A DNA stretch of 64,000 nucleotides, taken from NCBI RefSeq assembly GCF_000003855.2, contig NW_003101667.1:655012-719011 (forward strand), given 5' to 3'. This DNA comes from Blastomyces gilchristii SLH14081 (lineage: Eukaryota > Ascomycota > Eurotiomycetes > Onygenales > Ajellomycetaceae). The first letter of the stretch is position 1. The number at the start of each line of letters is the position of its first letter. Both the position numbers and the translations under genes were made by a program. The notes beneath the pieces were generated by a model. The model made no database searches, was not told the DNA's origin, and was given only the letters and a program-made list of their open reading frames with translations. Positions 1 to 10,860 of the stretch are shown here, in pieces.

Positions 1-1190
1 ATACAGTGAGTTGATATCACTGCCTGTTTCAAAGAGCTTATAACAGAATCTATCAATGAATTTCATAGTTAATCTACTGAAGTTAATAAGAGTTAAAGAA
101 TATGACTCAATTTTGATCATTATTAACTGTTTCACAAAGATGACTAAATATATCTCTACTTATAAAAAGGTTAAAGTCTCTGAATTGACTGATCTGTTTT
201 TAGATATCATTATTCATAATCATAGTGCTTTGAAATTGTTGATAACAGATCAAGAATCTCTCTTCATCAGCAAATACTGATCAGCTTTTTGCTATTATCT
301 TATGATAAGACATCTCCTCAGTACTGCATTTCATCCGCAGACAGATGATCAGACTGAATATCAGAATCAGATACTAGAACAGCATCTTTAAGCATTCTAT
401 TCATATTATCAGAATGATTGATCTAAACATCTTCTAACTGCTGAATTTGTATATAACAATACAAAAAATGCAATCTTAAAGATATCTCTCTTCTATACTT
501 ATTATAAATATAATTCTTCATTACTCAGTGATATCACAGATGACATTTCAAAGAGAGAAATAAACAGTCAGAATGTTAAACAGATACAGAGAACAGAGTA
601 TCTCTCAGTGTCAGAAGTAAAAGTAAGATTGGAATTTTTGAATAAAATTCATGAGAAGATGATGAAAAGCATTCACTACACTCAGAAGTAGCAGATGAAA
701 TACTATAATTAAAAACATCTTTCAATGAAGTTCTTGATAGAGAATTAAGTACTACTTTCAGCAAAGAATATCAAGACAATGAGACTGTATAAGAAGCTCA
801 GTGAGTGATGACTAGAATCTTTCTCAGTAACAAGAGTGATGAATAAGCAGATATATGAGTTGAAATTACTCACAGAATTGAAATCAATTCATTCTGTTTT
901 TCACATTTTCTATTTGAAGTTCTATAAGCAATGTCTCAGAGCAGAGCTGTCTCAGCTGAATGATATCAAGATTGAGAGTGATACTGAATATCTTGTGAAG
1001 AAAATATTGAATAAGTGAATATATTATGACAAGCTTCAATATCTCATTAAATGAAAAGATTATTCATTGTCAGAGAATTTGTGAGAATCACTTGAGTATT
1101 TGAAAAATGCTAAGAAAGAGATTGCAAGCTATGAGATGACTAGTAAAGATCATCTTATTACACATCAGAGATGTTGAGTAAGAAATACTA
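1..1190 (+). pseudogene. Z0 pol C-terminus: integrase core and chromodomain, decayed
   Basis: In one frame (56 onward) the translation follows a fungal Ty3/gypsy integrase: an MDFI-type segment now reading MNFI (catalytic Asp changed to Asn), then EYDSILIIINCFTKM, an ITDQESLF block with the second acidic residue, and AFHPQTDDQTEYQNQ with the catalytic Glu. From about 955 to 1,150 a chromodomain follows (SDTEYLVKKILNK, then KLQYLIK and SLEYLKNAKKEIASYE), which places the element among chromoviruses. Such chromodomains are known to steer integration toward heterochromatin. The frame is held across ~1.1 kb and broken only by TGA, TAA and TAG codons, several of which replace expected Trp or Arg codons. 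Not functional. Confidence 0.85.
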
Positions 1191-1903
1191 CTTAAAACTT
1201 CTTATTTTTTCTCAAAGGGTTTTTTTAGAGATGATCTCATGATAATGAGCTGATGTCTTATGAGCTCTGTAGCACTCTTCTTCTATTTTCTCTCAAAGAG
1301 TTTTTTAGAAGTTTAATGAGACTATACAAGTGTAAAATTCCTGAAGCAGTTAGAGAAAAGAAATATTTGAAATTAATAAAAAGATTAATATTATTAATCT
1401 GTGAGTCACTGCTATTCTAATGAGACTGCAGCTCACTGAAAAAGTAAAAAGAGAGAATCTTAGAGTCTACTTATCAATAATCACACTCTCATCAAACTCA
1501 TTCTTCACTGTTGAAGTTTCTGACACTGATATCTTTGCCTGCTGAGAAGTTAGTGCTGTGATGCTATAGAAGAGCATGCTGCAGAAGAGCATGTATACTG
1601 TAGAAGAGTATGCATACTGTAGAAGAGTATAAGAGATGCTGAAATTATCAACTTATCAACTTATAAAACATTTCAGTCATCTGCTTCAACTGAAGTGAGA
1701 TTCTCTTCAATCAGTGATTGATCTCTGTAGTGCTTTCAACAGTGATACTGACTGATCTCTTCTTGAGATCAGTCATTCTGAGGTGTTTTTTCATCTCAGA
1801 GACTCATGCTTTCATCTTCTTTTGCAGACAAGTAAGAGAGACCTTCTCAGCCTTGACAGAATTCATCAACACTTAGAGCTCTGAGACTCTCACTCTATAC
1901 TGC

Positions 1904-2557
1904 TTAGGTATCTGAGCTTCTTGTCAGAGCTGATACAACATCTTTCTGTGAGATAATACTTACAGAGAGGCAGGAGTTATTGTTACAGACACAACAGAAA
2001 TAACAGAAGTGAGAGAAGAGATAAGTGTATAAAATCTCTCTCTTCTTCAGCTGCTTAGTGCAGTGCAGACAAGTGGTGATGCTGGTCAGAGGCTGCACTG
2101 AAGCCTCCTCACAGGGAGAAGACAAAGAAACCACAGGATCCTGCGGACCCAACTCAGCAGCATCTCAAGCAGGGCTCAGGCGTGCCACAGAAGGGGAACT
2201 ATGAATTGAGCTTCTCAGAGCCACTGTCCCTGGAATCAAGCTCTCCTCAGAGTCCTCTCTGAATGATCACACAGAGTCATACATCACTGTGTTGGTTGGG
2301 AGGGGGGGCAGCGTTGCAACAGCGGTGGGGGGGGCAGGGGATGGACTGGATGCAGACAAACCGGCCGGCAGAAGGGATGACACCCCACTGCAAGGCGCGG
2401 CTACTACCACTGCGGCTGCAAGAGATGCAGGAGAGGGAGAAGATGTGGCAATGGAAGTGGTGCTCCTGCAGCTCATTGACACCATCATCTCTGTCTTCAA
2501 CCTGGCTTTCTTGACAGTCATGGAGGCCGCAGCCGCACCATGAAGATGTTTAATCAC
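1904..2557 (-). pseudogene. Antisense Cys-cluster ORF in the 3' region of Z0
   Basis: Downstream of the chromodomain, on the strand opposite to pol, one frame runs 218 codons with only two TGA stops (after codon 96 and near codon 134). It starts with a basic stretch, has an Ala/Ser/Pro-rich middle, and ends in a Cys cluster of the form C-x2-C-x18-C-x2-C-C-x-C-x4-C (about 1,935-2,045). The homologous stretch in Z1 (56,768-57,357, minus) keeps the same frame with a 9-bp in-frame length difference in a Ser run. The cluster resembles short zinc-binding Cys motifs in many uncharacterised fungal proteins, but I recognise no named family. The sense strand of 2,263-2,545 is also partly open, so strand choice rests on the Cys cluster. 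Confidence 0.45.
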
Positions 2558-5403
2558 TAGAAAACATCAGAATAAGCCCTTTATTATCTTTCAAGAACAA
2601 TACTCTCATACACTCACTGTTACAATTGAGAGAGAAGAAAAGAAAAATGTGTTATAGAGAAGAAGAATCTTTTCAAAAAATCCTATCACTACTGTTAGCT
2701 TTGTCTCTAAAACACATCACTTTTACAGAGAATTTCATATATAGAACAGAATATGATGAGAGATCTGTAAGTCACTTATTAACTACATTTTTCACATCTT
2801 AAATCAATATATAAGGAACTCACTTATCATATGTTTGATTTGAACAAAGATGAGAAAAGAAAGACCTATACAGTTAGCAGAAAAACTCATCTATTTCTTT
2901 ATATTACATACAGCATACACACTGTCAATCAGTTAATAATCATTGCTATATAATAAAGATAACTCTCAATTCAGTAATCTTGAGAGTATCAGAACTATGC
3001 TCTTAAAGAGAAGGACATTGTCATACTCTCAGTCATATCAAGACTCTGCTGCAGTTTCACACAGCTTATTGCTTTCATGTGAATGATTTCATTCTGTCTG
3101 AACTGGTTTTCAATTACTCTATAATATCATTCAGATATATCATAGAAAGATTCAATTGATGAATATAAGAATTCTGCTTCTATACAAGATCAGCAGATTA
3201 CTCTTTCTTAACAGTGAGACATCACTGAGATATCACTCTGACTATTCTCACTCATAGAATGAAAGAAGGGTATTCACTTATTATCTATATAGAATAGCTA
3301 GATACTGACTTCTTATCAAAGAAGTCAGTAATTCATTTTTCTTCTACTGAAAGATATACAAGAGTTACTGTGTTTCTTATACAATCTTCTTAGTATACTA
3401 AGTATTATATCTGTGATATTCTTGCAATAACTCTGTAGTCTACAAGCTCACTATTCAAGTAAGATAGTCAAGCTCACTCATACAGCTTCTCAAATAACTA
3501 TCTCTATATGACATCACTGACTAGCCACCGCTTCGGTTCCATCACGTCACAGAAGTTATGAAATCAGAGTACTGATACATAATCATTTTCACATGATTTT
3601 CTTCAAATTAGAAAGTTAGCATTATTAAAAATTATTATCTGATAAAGTAACTTACCAGCTCAGTAGTAATTTTCTGATTATTTTTCTTTTGTTGTCTGCA
3701 TTCTGATGACTTCAGATGTCAGAAAATTTCTTCAGAGTTATGATCAGTTTATGATGAATGTTTCTGAATGAAGTTGCAGTGATTGTAGCAGAGAGATGAC
3801 TCTTCAGTAATCTGCAATACAACCTGTTGATAATTATTTCATAGTTTATCTCAGTGTTTGTGTTGAGTTTTTCATAAATTTCATGACCTGGAATCAGATG
3901 TGAAGAATGAAGTAGTCATTCATCATAATTAAAAGAGAGTATTCTGTGTTGAATCATAAATAACATAGACTTTGTAATTCACAGTGATTTCTTGAAGAGT
4001 TTATGAATCTTCAATAGAAGTAAAAGAAATGAAAGAAGTGAATTCAGAAGATATGATAATAATTTAAGAAAGATAATAATTTATTTTCAATAACTAATCA
4101 CTGATATGTGTAAGAAGAATTAATATAAGAGAAAATAATCTTGTTTCTTAGCTTAGTTATAATTTTAGTACTAACTCAGATTGAATATCATCAATGTATA
4201 AAAGTAAACAAATAATCTTGATTAATCTCTATCACATTTCTTGAAATATATTAATATTGTGAAAGAGAGTGTTATCAAATTATGTTATTAGATAATATCA
4301 TTAAAAATATATTAATATTGTGAATATCAATGTTGAAAAAATGTTGATACTTATACATTATAGTGATTTGTGAATCATGATAATTAAATATATATATATA
4401 TATATATTATTCCTGACTTGATTACAACTTGTACAATAATTTTTGAAAACTCAAAATTAATTTTAATTATTAATAATTATGAACTTACAACTAACTAATA
4501 TAAAAAGAAAAAAACTTTTTCTACTTATTATCTTTCTTCTCTTTCTCATTCTTCTTATCATTCTTCATAATTTACTTCTCATTCTTCTTCTTCTTCTTCT
4601 TCTCCTTATCTGAGATGATAATCATCTTAAAATCTCTCTTCACTGTCTTCTCAGAGAAGAGTTCTCACTGCTCTCTCTCAGTCAGATCAATCTGTGTCTC
4701 AAAATCCTGTATTTCCTGATCTGCTGCCTCGAGTTCCATCTCAGCAGCAAGCAGATTGACATGCTCAGAGAGTAGAACTGTCTTCTCAATGTTCTGAATT
4801 ATGAAGCACATTCAAGACCTGAACAAGGTCTCAATTCCCTCCTTCTCTGTCAGCTTCTGCTAATCAATTAGAGAACAGAAGTGTTATTAAAAATCATTAT
4901 CTCTTAATAAATAAAAAACTTATCAGTTTTGACTTTTTTGTCTCTCACTTCAACACTCTCTCAATCTTCTTCTGTTATTACTTATTTACAGTAACACTCT
5001 TCTTCTCTCTCTCTCTCTTCATCTTGATCTTAAATCATTCTCAGAACTTCTCCTGGTCTTATCACTACTGTATGAGACTCTTCACTGTCTTCTTCTTCAA
5101 TCTCTCACAGGTAGTGTTATTCACATTATTTCTATACTTAGTTCAGTCTAAATCTATCATAAGTGTTACTTAAAATCATTATCATTCTGCTTTCTTACAG
5201 AGTCTCTTCAAGACATTATAACATATCTTGCAATCTGTCTCCTCTTGCTTAAATGCCTTCTTCTTCTCTCTCTTCAATCTGTGACAGCACTCACACGCCT
5301 TGGTGGTCCACAGGACTGCAGAATATTTGAAGAAGAATGACATGATTGGTTTCAGTGAGTATTGAAGAGAGATGAAGGCAGAAGAGGCAGTCAGAAATGA
5401 TAT

Positions 5404-5404
5404 A

Positions 5405-5436
<32 letters not shown>

Positions 5437-5490
5437 AATAATAGTGATGATAGTGATGATAATGATGATGATGATAATAATGATGATAAT
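5404..5490. repeat. (GAT)n / (ATG)n microsatellite
   Basis: About 85 bp of imperfect GAT triplets with scattered AAT and AGT interruptions. It creates a His/Tyr-rich frame on the minus strand that should not be taken for a gene. Confidence 0.9.
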
Positions 5491-6587
5491 GAAAGAGAGA
5501 GTGCATTGAAATATATTACTGACTTATCAAATATAAAGAGACTCAAAGAAAATATTAACAGCTTTCAGAGATGTATAAAAACAGCTACAGTGTTGTATAG
5601 CAACATTATCTTCATTCAATGCATGCACTGTTGATATTCTTTATATACAGTTATCATATAATCTGTATCAGAGATACATGCAGAAAACAGATCTTTGTTG
5701 CTAGGACAAATGATTACAGCAATTCTCTGTTTTCATATTATAAAGATAAGTTGTTCTCATTTCTTTCTTCTCTCTTTTCTCTTCTTCAATCAATCACTAA
5801 TTTCAAGCTGGTATGAAAACTATTAAAACACTCTCAGAAACTCTCAAATTAAAGAGTATAGACTAATCAAATTTCAAATGCAGAAGAAACCAAATTATCT
5901 TCTACAGATTCAATTACTCATTCCCTCTTAAATAAAACAGCAGTCACATCCCCCCCCCTCCTCAATCAAATGAAACATGGCCTGTGAAAAGCAAGTACCA
6001 CGCCAGGCCATAATGATCAACACAGCTTCAGTATGCAGGGCTGTATATGTGCAGTGCATGCTGAACTGAGAGACTGTGTGAGTTGCAAATCAGTGACAGC
6101 ATCTCAGAGAGAGCTGTGCAGCGTGAGAAAGCTGTAACTCTCAGTCACATGTGTAGAGGATGAATCACTGCAGTAAGTGCATGTGCATTGAAGTAATACT
6201 TTTTGATAACACTCAGTCTCTGATATGATGAAAATAGAGTCTCTTCATGAGATTCATTTTTACCAGAAGTCAGAGAATCTTATATTTCTCAAGATCATCT
6301 TTACATACCTTGTCTGGAAATTGATGAAGAAAATCATCAATTTCAGTATTCTATTCTTGATATTATTCAAGTAATAGCAGAGTTCACTCTGATCACACTT
6401 TTTAAGTGTATGTTTTCTAATTATTCACATTTATACAGATATATACTGATTATTTATTAGATGATATTAAGATATTGACTCATCACAGCTGTGTTACTCT
6501 CACTATGAGAGATACACAGTTGATGATAAACATTGTAAAGACTCTGAGAAGTGATTATTTTGAGAGTGCTGCAGCTCTGTGATCTTG

Positions 6588-6755
6588 ATTTTTTTTGTTT
6601 TTGTTTTTTATTTTTTTCTTTCTCTTTCTTTCTCTTTTTTTCTTTCTCTTCTTTTTTTCTTTCTCTTTTTTTTTTTTTTTTTGTTGTGATTTTTTCTTAT
6701 TGTTGTTTTATTTTTTGTTTTTTTGTTTTTTTTTGTATTTTATATTTTTTTTTAA
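6588..6755. repeat. Pyrimidine tract (poly-T with CTTT interruptions)
   Basis: Roughly 165 bp almost purely T and C on the plus strand, with runs of up to 18 T. The Phe/Ser frame across it is an artefact of composition. Confidence 0.9.
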
Positions 6756-7085
6756 TTAAAATGATATCAATTATAATCTGTATTCAGAAAAGTAATAATA
6801 TTTAGTAACACTCTCTGTTGAATTTTCAACAAATGAGTACTATGTTATGATATTATGTGAGTGAGAAATGATTTCATGATCTCATTTGATGCCATTTTCA
6901 ATAATGAGATCAGAATGAAAATGTGACTAAGAATTCAAACATATTCTTTATCTGAGACTAGATTTTTATTTGAAAAGTGAATCTGGGATCTTTAATATTT
7001 GAAATAACATGATTTGGAATCAATGTGATGAACACAAACCATGACCAGGAGTAATGCTTTTAGGCAACATGACAACTGTAAAGTT

Positions 7086-7122
7086 TGGTCCTGGTCCCAG
7101 ACACGGTCACACGGTCAGTCTA
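7086..7122 (-). mobile_element. Terminal ~37 bp of a hAT-like MITE (one end only)
   Basis: The sequence ending in CAGTCTA at 7,122 matches the terminus of the 506-bp MITE copies (the CCCAGACACGGTCACACGG segment), but the DNA to its left does not match their interior. Either the copy is truncated, or this is a different family sharing the terminus. The 8 bases to the right are GATATGAT; I found no matching partner directly beside a second TAGACTG terminus. Confidence 0.6.
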
Positions 7123-8598
7123 GATATGATAGTACTGTCTCACTAATAAAGAGACAGTGATAGAGAAATCTGAAGAGTTTCATTTTCAAGAATCTTGAGA
7201 AAAAGATAGAGTTGATATACTGTGTAGCAGATGACTGAGACTTGAGAATAGATGAAGAAGTTATCATTCTCACTGCAAGATTAGCAGCAGTATCTGTCAT
7301 TGAAGATAAATGAATATGATGTCTCTTTACAGATTATAAGAATGTCTTTTTAGAAAGAAAAGCAGTAAAGTTTTCTGACATCAAGATGTGATATAAGATT
7401 CATCTTGAAGATAGTATAATGATGCTGTACAGACCTCTTTACAACTTATCAGTAAAGAAATTGAATGTTCTGTGCAAATATCTTGAGAAAGTGTAATCAA
7501 AGAACTGAATACACTCATTGAAGAGTCTGACAGAGACACTTATACTATTTATATCTAAGAAGAATGATAGACTACATCTATGCATAGACTACAGAGGCCT
7601 TAATAAGATGACAGTTAAGAATTACTATTTATTATCACTAATTGATGAGATGATTGATTGATTATCTGAAGCAAAGATGTTCTCAAAGATTGATATATAG
7701 AATGCTTATCATAAAATCAGAGTTAACAAAGATAATATTTGAAAAACAGCTTTTTATATCAAGTACAGTAATTTTGAATATCTTATTTTATCTTTTGATC
7801 TTTGTAATACTTCAGCTAACTTTCAGATCTATATAAATGAGACACTGTGAGGCCTTGTTAACATCTTCTGTATAGTATACTTAAATAACATTCTAATCTT
7901 CTCAAAAACAGAGAAAGAATATGATACTTATATTCAAGAAGTGTTGAGTTACTTGAGACAGTATTAACTCTATACAAATACTGAGAAATGCTCATTCTAT
8001 ATACAGAAGATTGATTTCTTAGATTATGTTATTGAGATTAATGATATTTCAATGAACAGAAGCTGAGTATTCATCATTGAGAACTGGCTGATGCTGCAGA
8101 TGTACTGTGAGATGCAGATATTTCTAGAATTTATGAATTTCTATAGATGATTCATCTATACATATTCATGAATTACTGCCTCTCTTACAGATCTGTTAAA
8201 GAGAAGTGTTAAAGACAGAAAAATGAGACTGTTTATTCTTATTCAAGACACTGCACAGGCATTTGCAGAATTAAAACAAGCTGTTACAGATATCACAATG
8301 CTGAATAACTTTAATTCTGACTTACTCAGTCAGTGTGAGACTGATGCATCTGAGAATGAGATCTGTGAAATCTTTTCACAGTTGATATCAGAGACCTTTC
8401 AATGTTGAAAGAATTGAGAGATAATAATCTCTGAAAATACAGGCAATGAAATGCCTGTGAAAGAAGACTTTTTCACAGAGTCTATAAGATACTGTGAATG
8501 AAGATCAGTGACCTTCTTCTTCAAGAAGTTATCACTCATGCAGAGAAGGTATAATGTTCATAATTAAGAGATATTAACAATTGTTGAATTCTTTAAGA
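7123..8598 (+). pseudogene. Z1 pol: reverse transcriptase and start of RNase H, decayed
   Basis: Reading in places across stops gives the gypsy RT signature in order: an acidic DYKNVF block near 7,340, YRPLYNLS (~7,430), DRLHLCIDYRGLNKMTVKN (~7,565-7,625), SLIDEMID, KMFSKIDI and AYHKIRV (~7,675-7,725), and the catalytic box reading YLNNILIF (~7,880-7,905) instead of YLDD. NFYR-stop-FI (~8,140) matches FANFYRRFI with CGA changed to TGA. The piece ends at EILTIVEFFK in RNase H, where W is inserted. At least one frame change occurs between 7,836 and 8,223. Not functional. Confidence 0.85.
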
Positions 8599-8765
8599 TG
8601 TGATTCAAAGATTGCTTGAGTCAGCATACAATTACAGATATACACTAGCTTCTTATATATATTATACTAAATTAATTAGTGGCTGCTATAACCTCTTTAC
8701 ATTCATAAGCATGTTTGAAAGCAGCTGTATTATTATTCAGTGATTGTATGTTCTTCTGAATCACA
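8599..8765 (-). repeat. W left (3') LTR, strongly mutated
   Basis: Same 167-bp length as its partner at 39,411-39,577. Nearly all CG, CC and GG positions of the partner are changed here: GGCCGC has become GGCTGC, and GCGGCCGCG has become GCAGCTGTA. Confidence 0.9.
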
Positions 8766-9125
8766 TTCTCTCTCATCAGATTCAGTCATACTCATGTGAT
8801 CATGATATAAGCTCTAGCTTCATGTGAATTAACGCGCTGCTAGTGTTCATGATTGTACAGTCTATTTCTGATTTAACTAGTATTCTTCTTACACTCTCAC
8901 AAAGAAACTTTCACTATATTATATCACTCATTCACTAACTTTTTTCATTCTTCAATCATCTTCTTCATTATCATCATCATTGAATGTTATCATCTTATTC
9001 AAGATTTCTGCTTTTTCTTCTGTTCAACACCTTCTATTCATTTATCTATCACATTGTATGTGTTTCTGATGATAACTCTCTGTTCTTATAATAAGTGTCA
9101 TTGTAGTACTCATACTGAGTAGTTC
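8766..9125 (-). other. 3'-terminal internal segment of W
   Basis: Lies between the W 3' LTR and the LINE2 insertion. No domain is visible. It continues at 30,867 on the far side of LINE2; the 12-bp TSD (9,126-9,137 and 30,855-30,866) proves the join. Confidence 0.75.
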
Positions 9126-9405
9126 ATTAGCAGTAAGTTATTATTATTATTATTATTCTTCAATTATAGATGTATGCAGTCAGAGACTATGACATCTACC
9201 TGAGAACTTTTAGTTCTCAGAGTTTTTTCTATATCTATAAAGTCAACTATTATACATTTACTAATTTCAGATATGCAAAATCAGAAAGTTCCAGCTCAGA
9301 ATACAAAAACTGTTTACAAATTGCAGTATTTTAACAGCTTCTGATACTTTGAAACCATTTGACAACATCATGACAAAAGAAAAGAGAACACAGTCTTAAA
9401 GATAG

Positions 9406-9663
9406 TGTAAGAAATCCCGCTCCTCGCGGATCCTTTACCTCTATTCCTATCTCTCGCGTAACCAATAGGGTTAGCGGCCCTTGGCTACACACAACTATAT
9501 ACACTGGAGTTCATGAATACTATTCACAACTCAGCTTGAATACTATTATACATTTGATCTCTACATTTTATCTTTCTACTGTGAATACTTCTAGTAGTTA
9601 ACAGGACATATCACATCAAGCTGTAAATACTCAAATAATCACCTGTGAGCACTTATTCTTACA
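9406..9663 (+). repeat. G1 5' LTR
   Basis: 258 bp, TGTAAG...CTTACA. The first ~80 bases keep CG dinucleotides (CCCGCTCCTCGCGG) that the 3' LTR has lost, while the end is more mutated than in the 3' LTR, so the two LTRs are mutational mosaics. A partial reverse copy lies at 59,022-59,126. Confidence 0.95.
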
Positions 9664-9695
9664 TTTCAAGCTCAGTCAGTCAGCAATCATCTGTT

Positions 9696-10860
9696 ATGAC
9701 TGAAAGGACTAGAAACTCACATACTTCAATCTCTGCAAACTCTACTGCAGGCACTCAGGAGCAGTCATCTGAATCATGAATAATGTTTATGAAAGAAGTC
9801 TCAGAGAACTTATCAATCACTTATAGAACACTATTCTCTGCATCTGTGACAGAGAAATTCTCTGAATTCATGAATAAATTAATCTCAGTGAAGAACATTC
9901 TTGAGTATCTTCTGCAGAATTACACTATTTTTCTACAAGAAATACTTACTGTCTGTAAACACTCTCAAACTGAGTCTCTAGACATGATCTTCAGAGACAT
10001 CTATGAACTGAAAAGAAACTTTCTTAAGCTGTGATCACTTAAGATCACTTATTAAATCACAATCTATAAAAGCTTTTGTAAGTTTGTATTTGAAATTGAC
10101 TTACAAGCTCAGCTATGTAATATGAAAGATAAAGAAGTTATTATCTACATGATGACAGGCCTCTACTACACTGAAGTCAAGAACTGACTGAATTATCTAG
10201 AGAATGATTATAAGAGATTCTACTGATCTGTTCTCAAGATCTATCTAGAGAACAAGTTAAGAGACTCTGTGAGCTAGACAGAGAACACCTGAACTGTGAT
10301 CATTAATATTAGAAACAGAGGTGAGAAATCTGATGAAGACTACTCACAGTACTTTATAGAATTATGATATGAATTGAAGTCTGTGAAAACAGGGCTCTGA
10401 AACAAGATCTGAATAATAATGTTTATAAAGAGACTGAATAAAGACATGCAGAACAAGCTCATTGAGTAAGACTCTAAGTTCTTAACTCTGAAGAAACTGA
10501 TGACTCTCATTCACTGCTTGCAGATCACTGTGAGAGTCACAGACTCACAGAGAGTGAATCATTGACTGACTCTGTGAGAGTCAGAACAACAGAGAACAGG
10601 TTTGTCAGAGAAAGATAATAAGACACAGAGAGATTTGTATCTGACTGCTGAGCAGAGAGAGAGAGCTTCACAAGCTTCTGTGAATAGAGTGTATAATAGA
10701 GAGATTAAGAAAAAGAGACTCTGCTTCATCTGTTCTAAATCAGAACATCTTCACACAAACTGTCTGAATAAACTAAAATAGAAATTTGAAGAGTTATAGA
10801 CAGAGTCAGCAACAGCCTTCTTAAGAGTCTTGAAGCTGACACCTGAATCTGTTACTTCTC
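9696..10860 (+). pseudogene. G1 gag with CCHC zinc knuckle, decayed
   Basis: The first in-frame ATG after the 5' LTR is at 9,696. The frame keeps gag character despite many stops (a RFY...VLKIYLENKLRDSV segment near 10,215, then MFIKRLNKDMQNKLIE near 10,420). A CCHC knuckle (C-x2-C-x4-H-x4-C, reading CFICSKSEHLHTNC) is intact at 10,722-10,763, in the same frame as the ATG. Gag would package the element RNA into particles. Protease follows in the same frame, so gag and pol were apparently a single reading frame. Confidence 0.8.

Larger units (their letters stand above)
1..2805 (+). mobile_element. Z0: 3' part of a Ty3/gypsy chromovirus (second copy of Z)
   Basis: The window opens inside the integrase of a Ty3/gypsy element. 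The same sequence, in the same order, recurs as 46,620-48,554 + 56,768-57,510 + 58,536-~58,628, where it is broken by later insertions, so Z0 serves as the continuous reference. The two copies stop matching after about 2,805 and 58,628, which marks the likely 3' end. LTRs could not be delimited because the 5' half of Z0 lies outside the window. The copies differ mostly by C/T and G/A transitions. Confidence 0.8.
2806..7085. other. AT-rich decayed DNA without a recognisable gene
   Basis: About 4.3 kb with no reading frame I can assign. CC, GG and CG are scarce throughout, as in the decayed elements, so this is probably old repeat DNA; the gag and 5' LTR of Z1 would be expected here but I could not recognise them. 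It holds a TA run (4,388-4,408), a GAT/ATG microsatellite (5,404-5,490), a pyrimidine tract (6,588-6,755) and a less mutated stretch (about 5,945-6,190) with a run of eight C. Around 6,192-6,212 a ~20-bp piece resembles the interior of the 506-bp MITE. Two short GC islands at 3,527-3,550 and 7,030-7,122 are likely remnants of different elements. Confidence 0.6.

Noticed and set aside
2263..2543. Plus-strand ORFs of 83-84 codons as host genes
   Set aside because: They are shadows in the unmutated patch of Z0; the Z1 copy shows they belong to a repeated element.
5291..5506. His/Tyr-rich minus-strand ORF
   Set aside because: Translation of a GAT microsatellite.
6551..6805. Phe-rich membrane-protein-like ORF
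   Set aside because: Translation of a pyrimidine tract; hydrophobicity is compositional.
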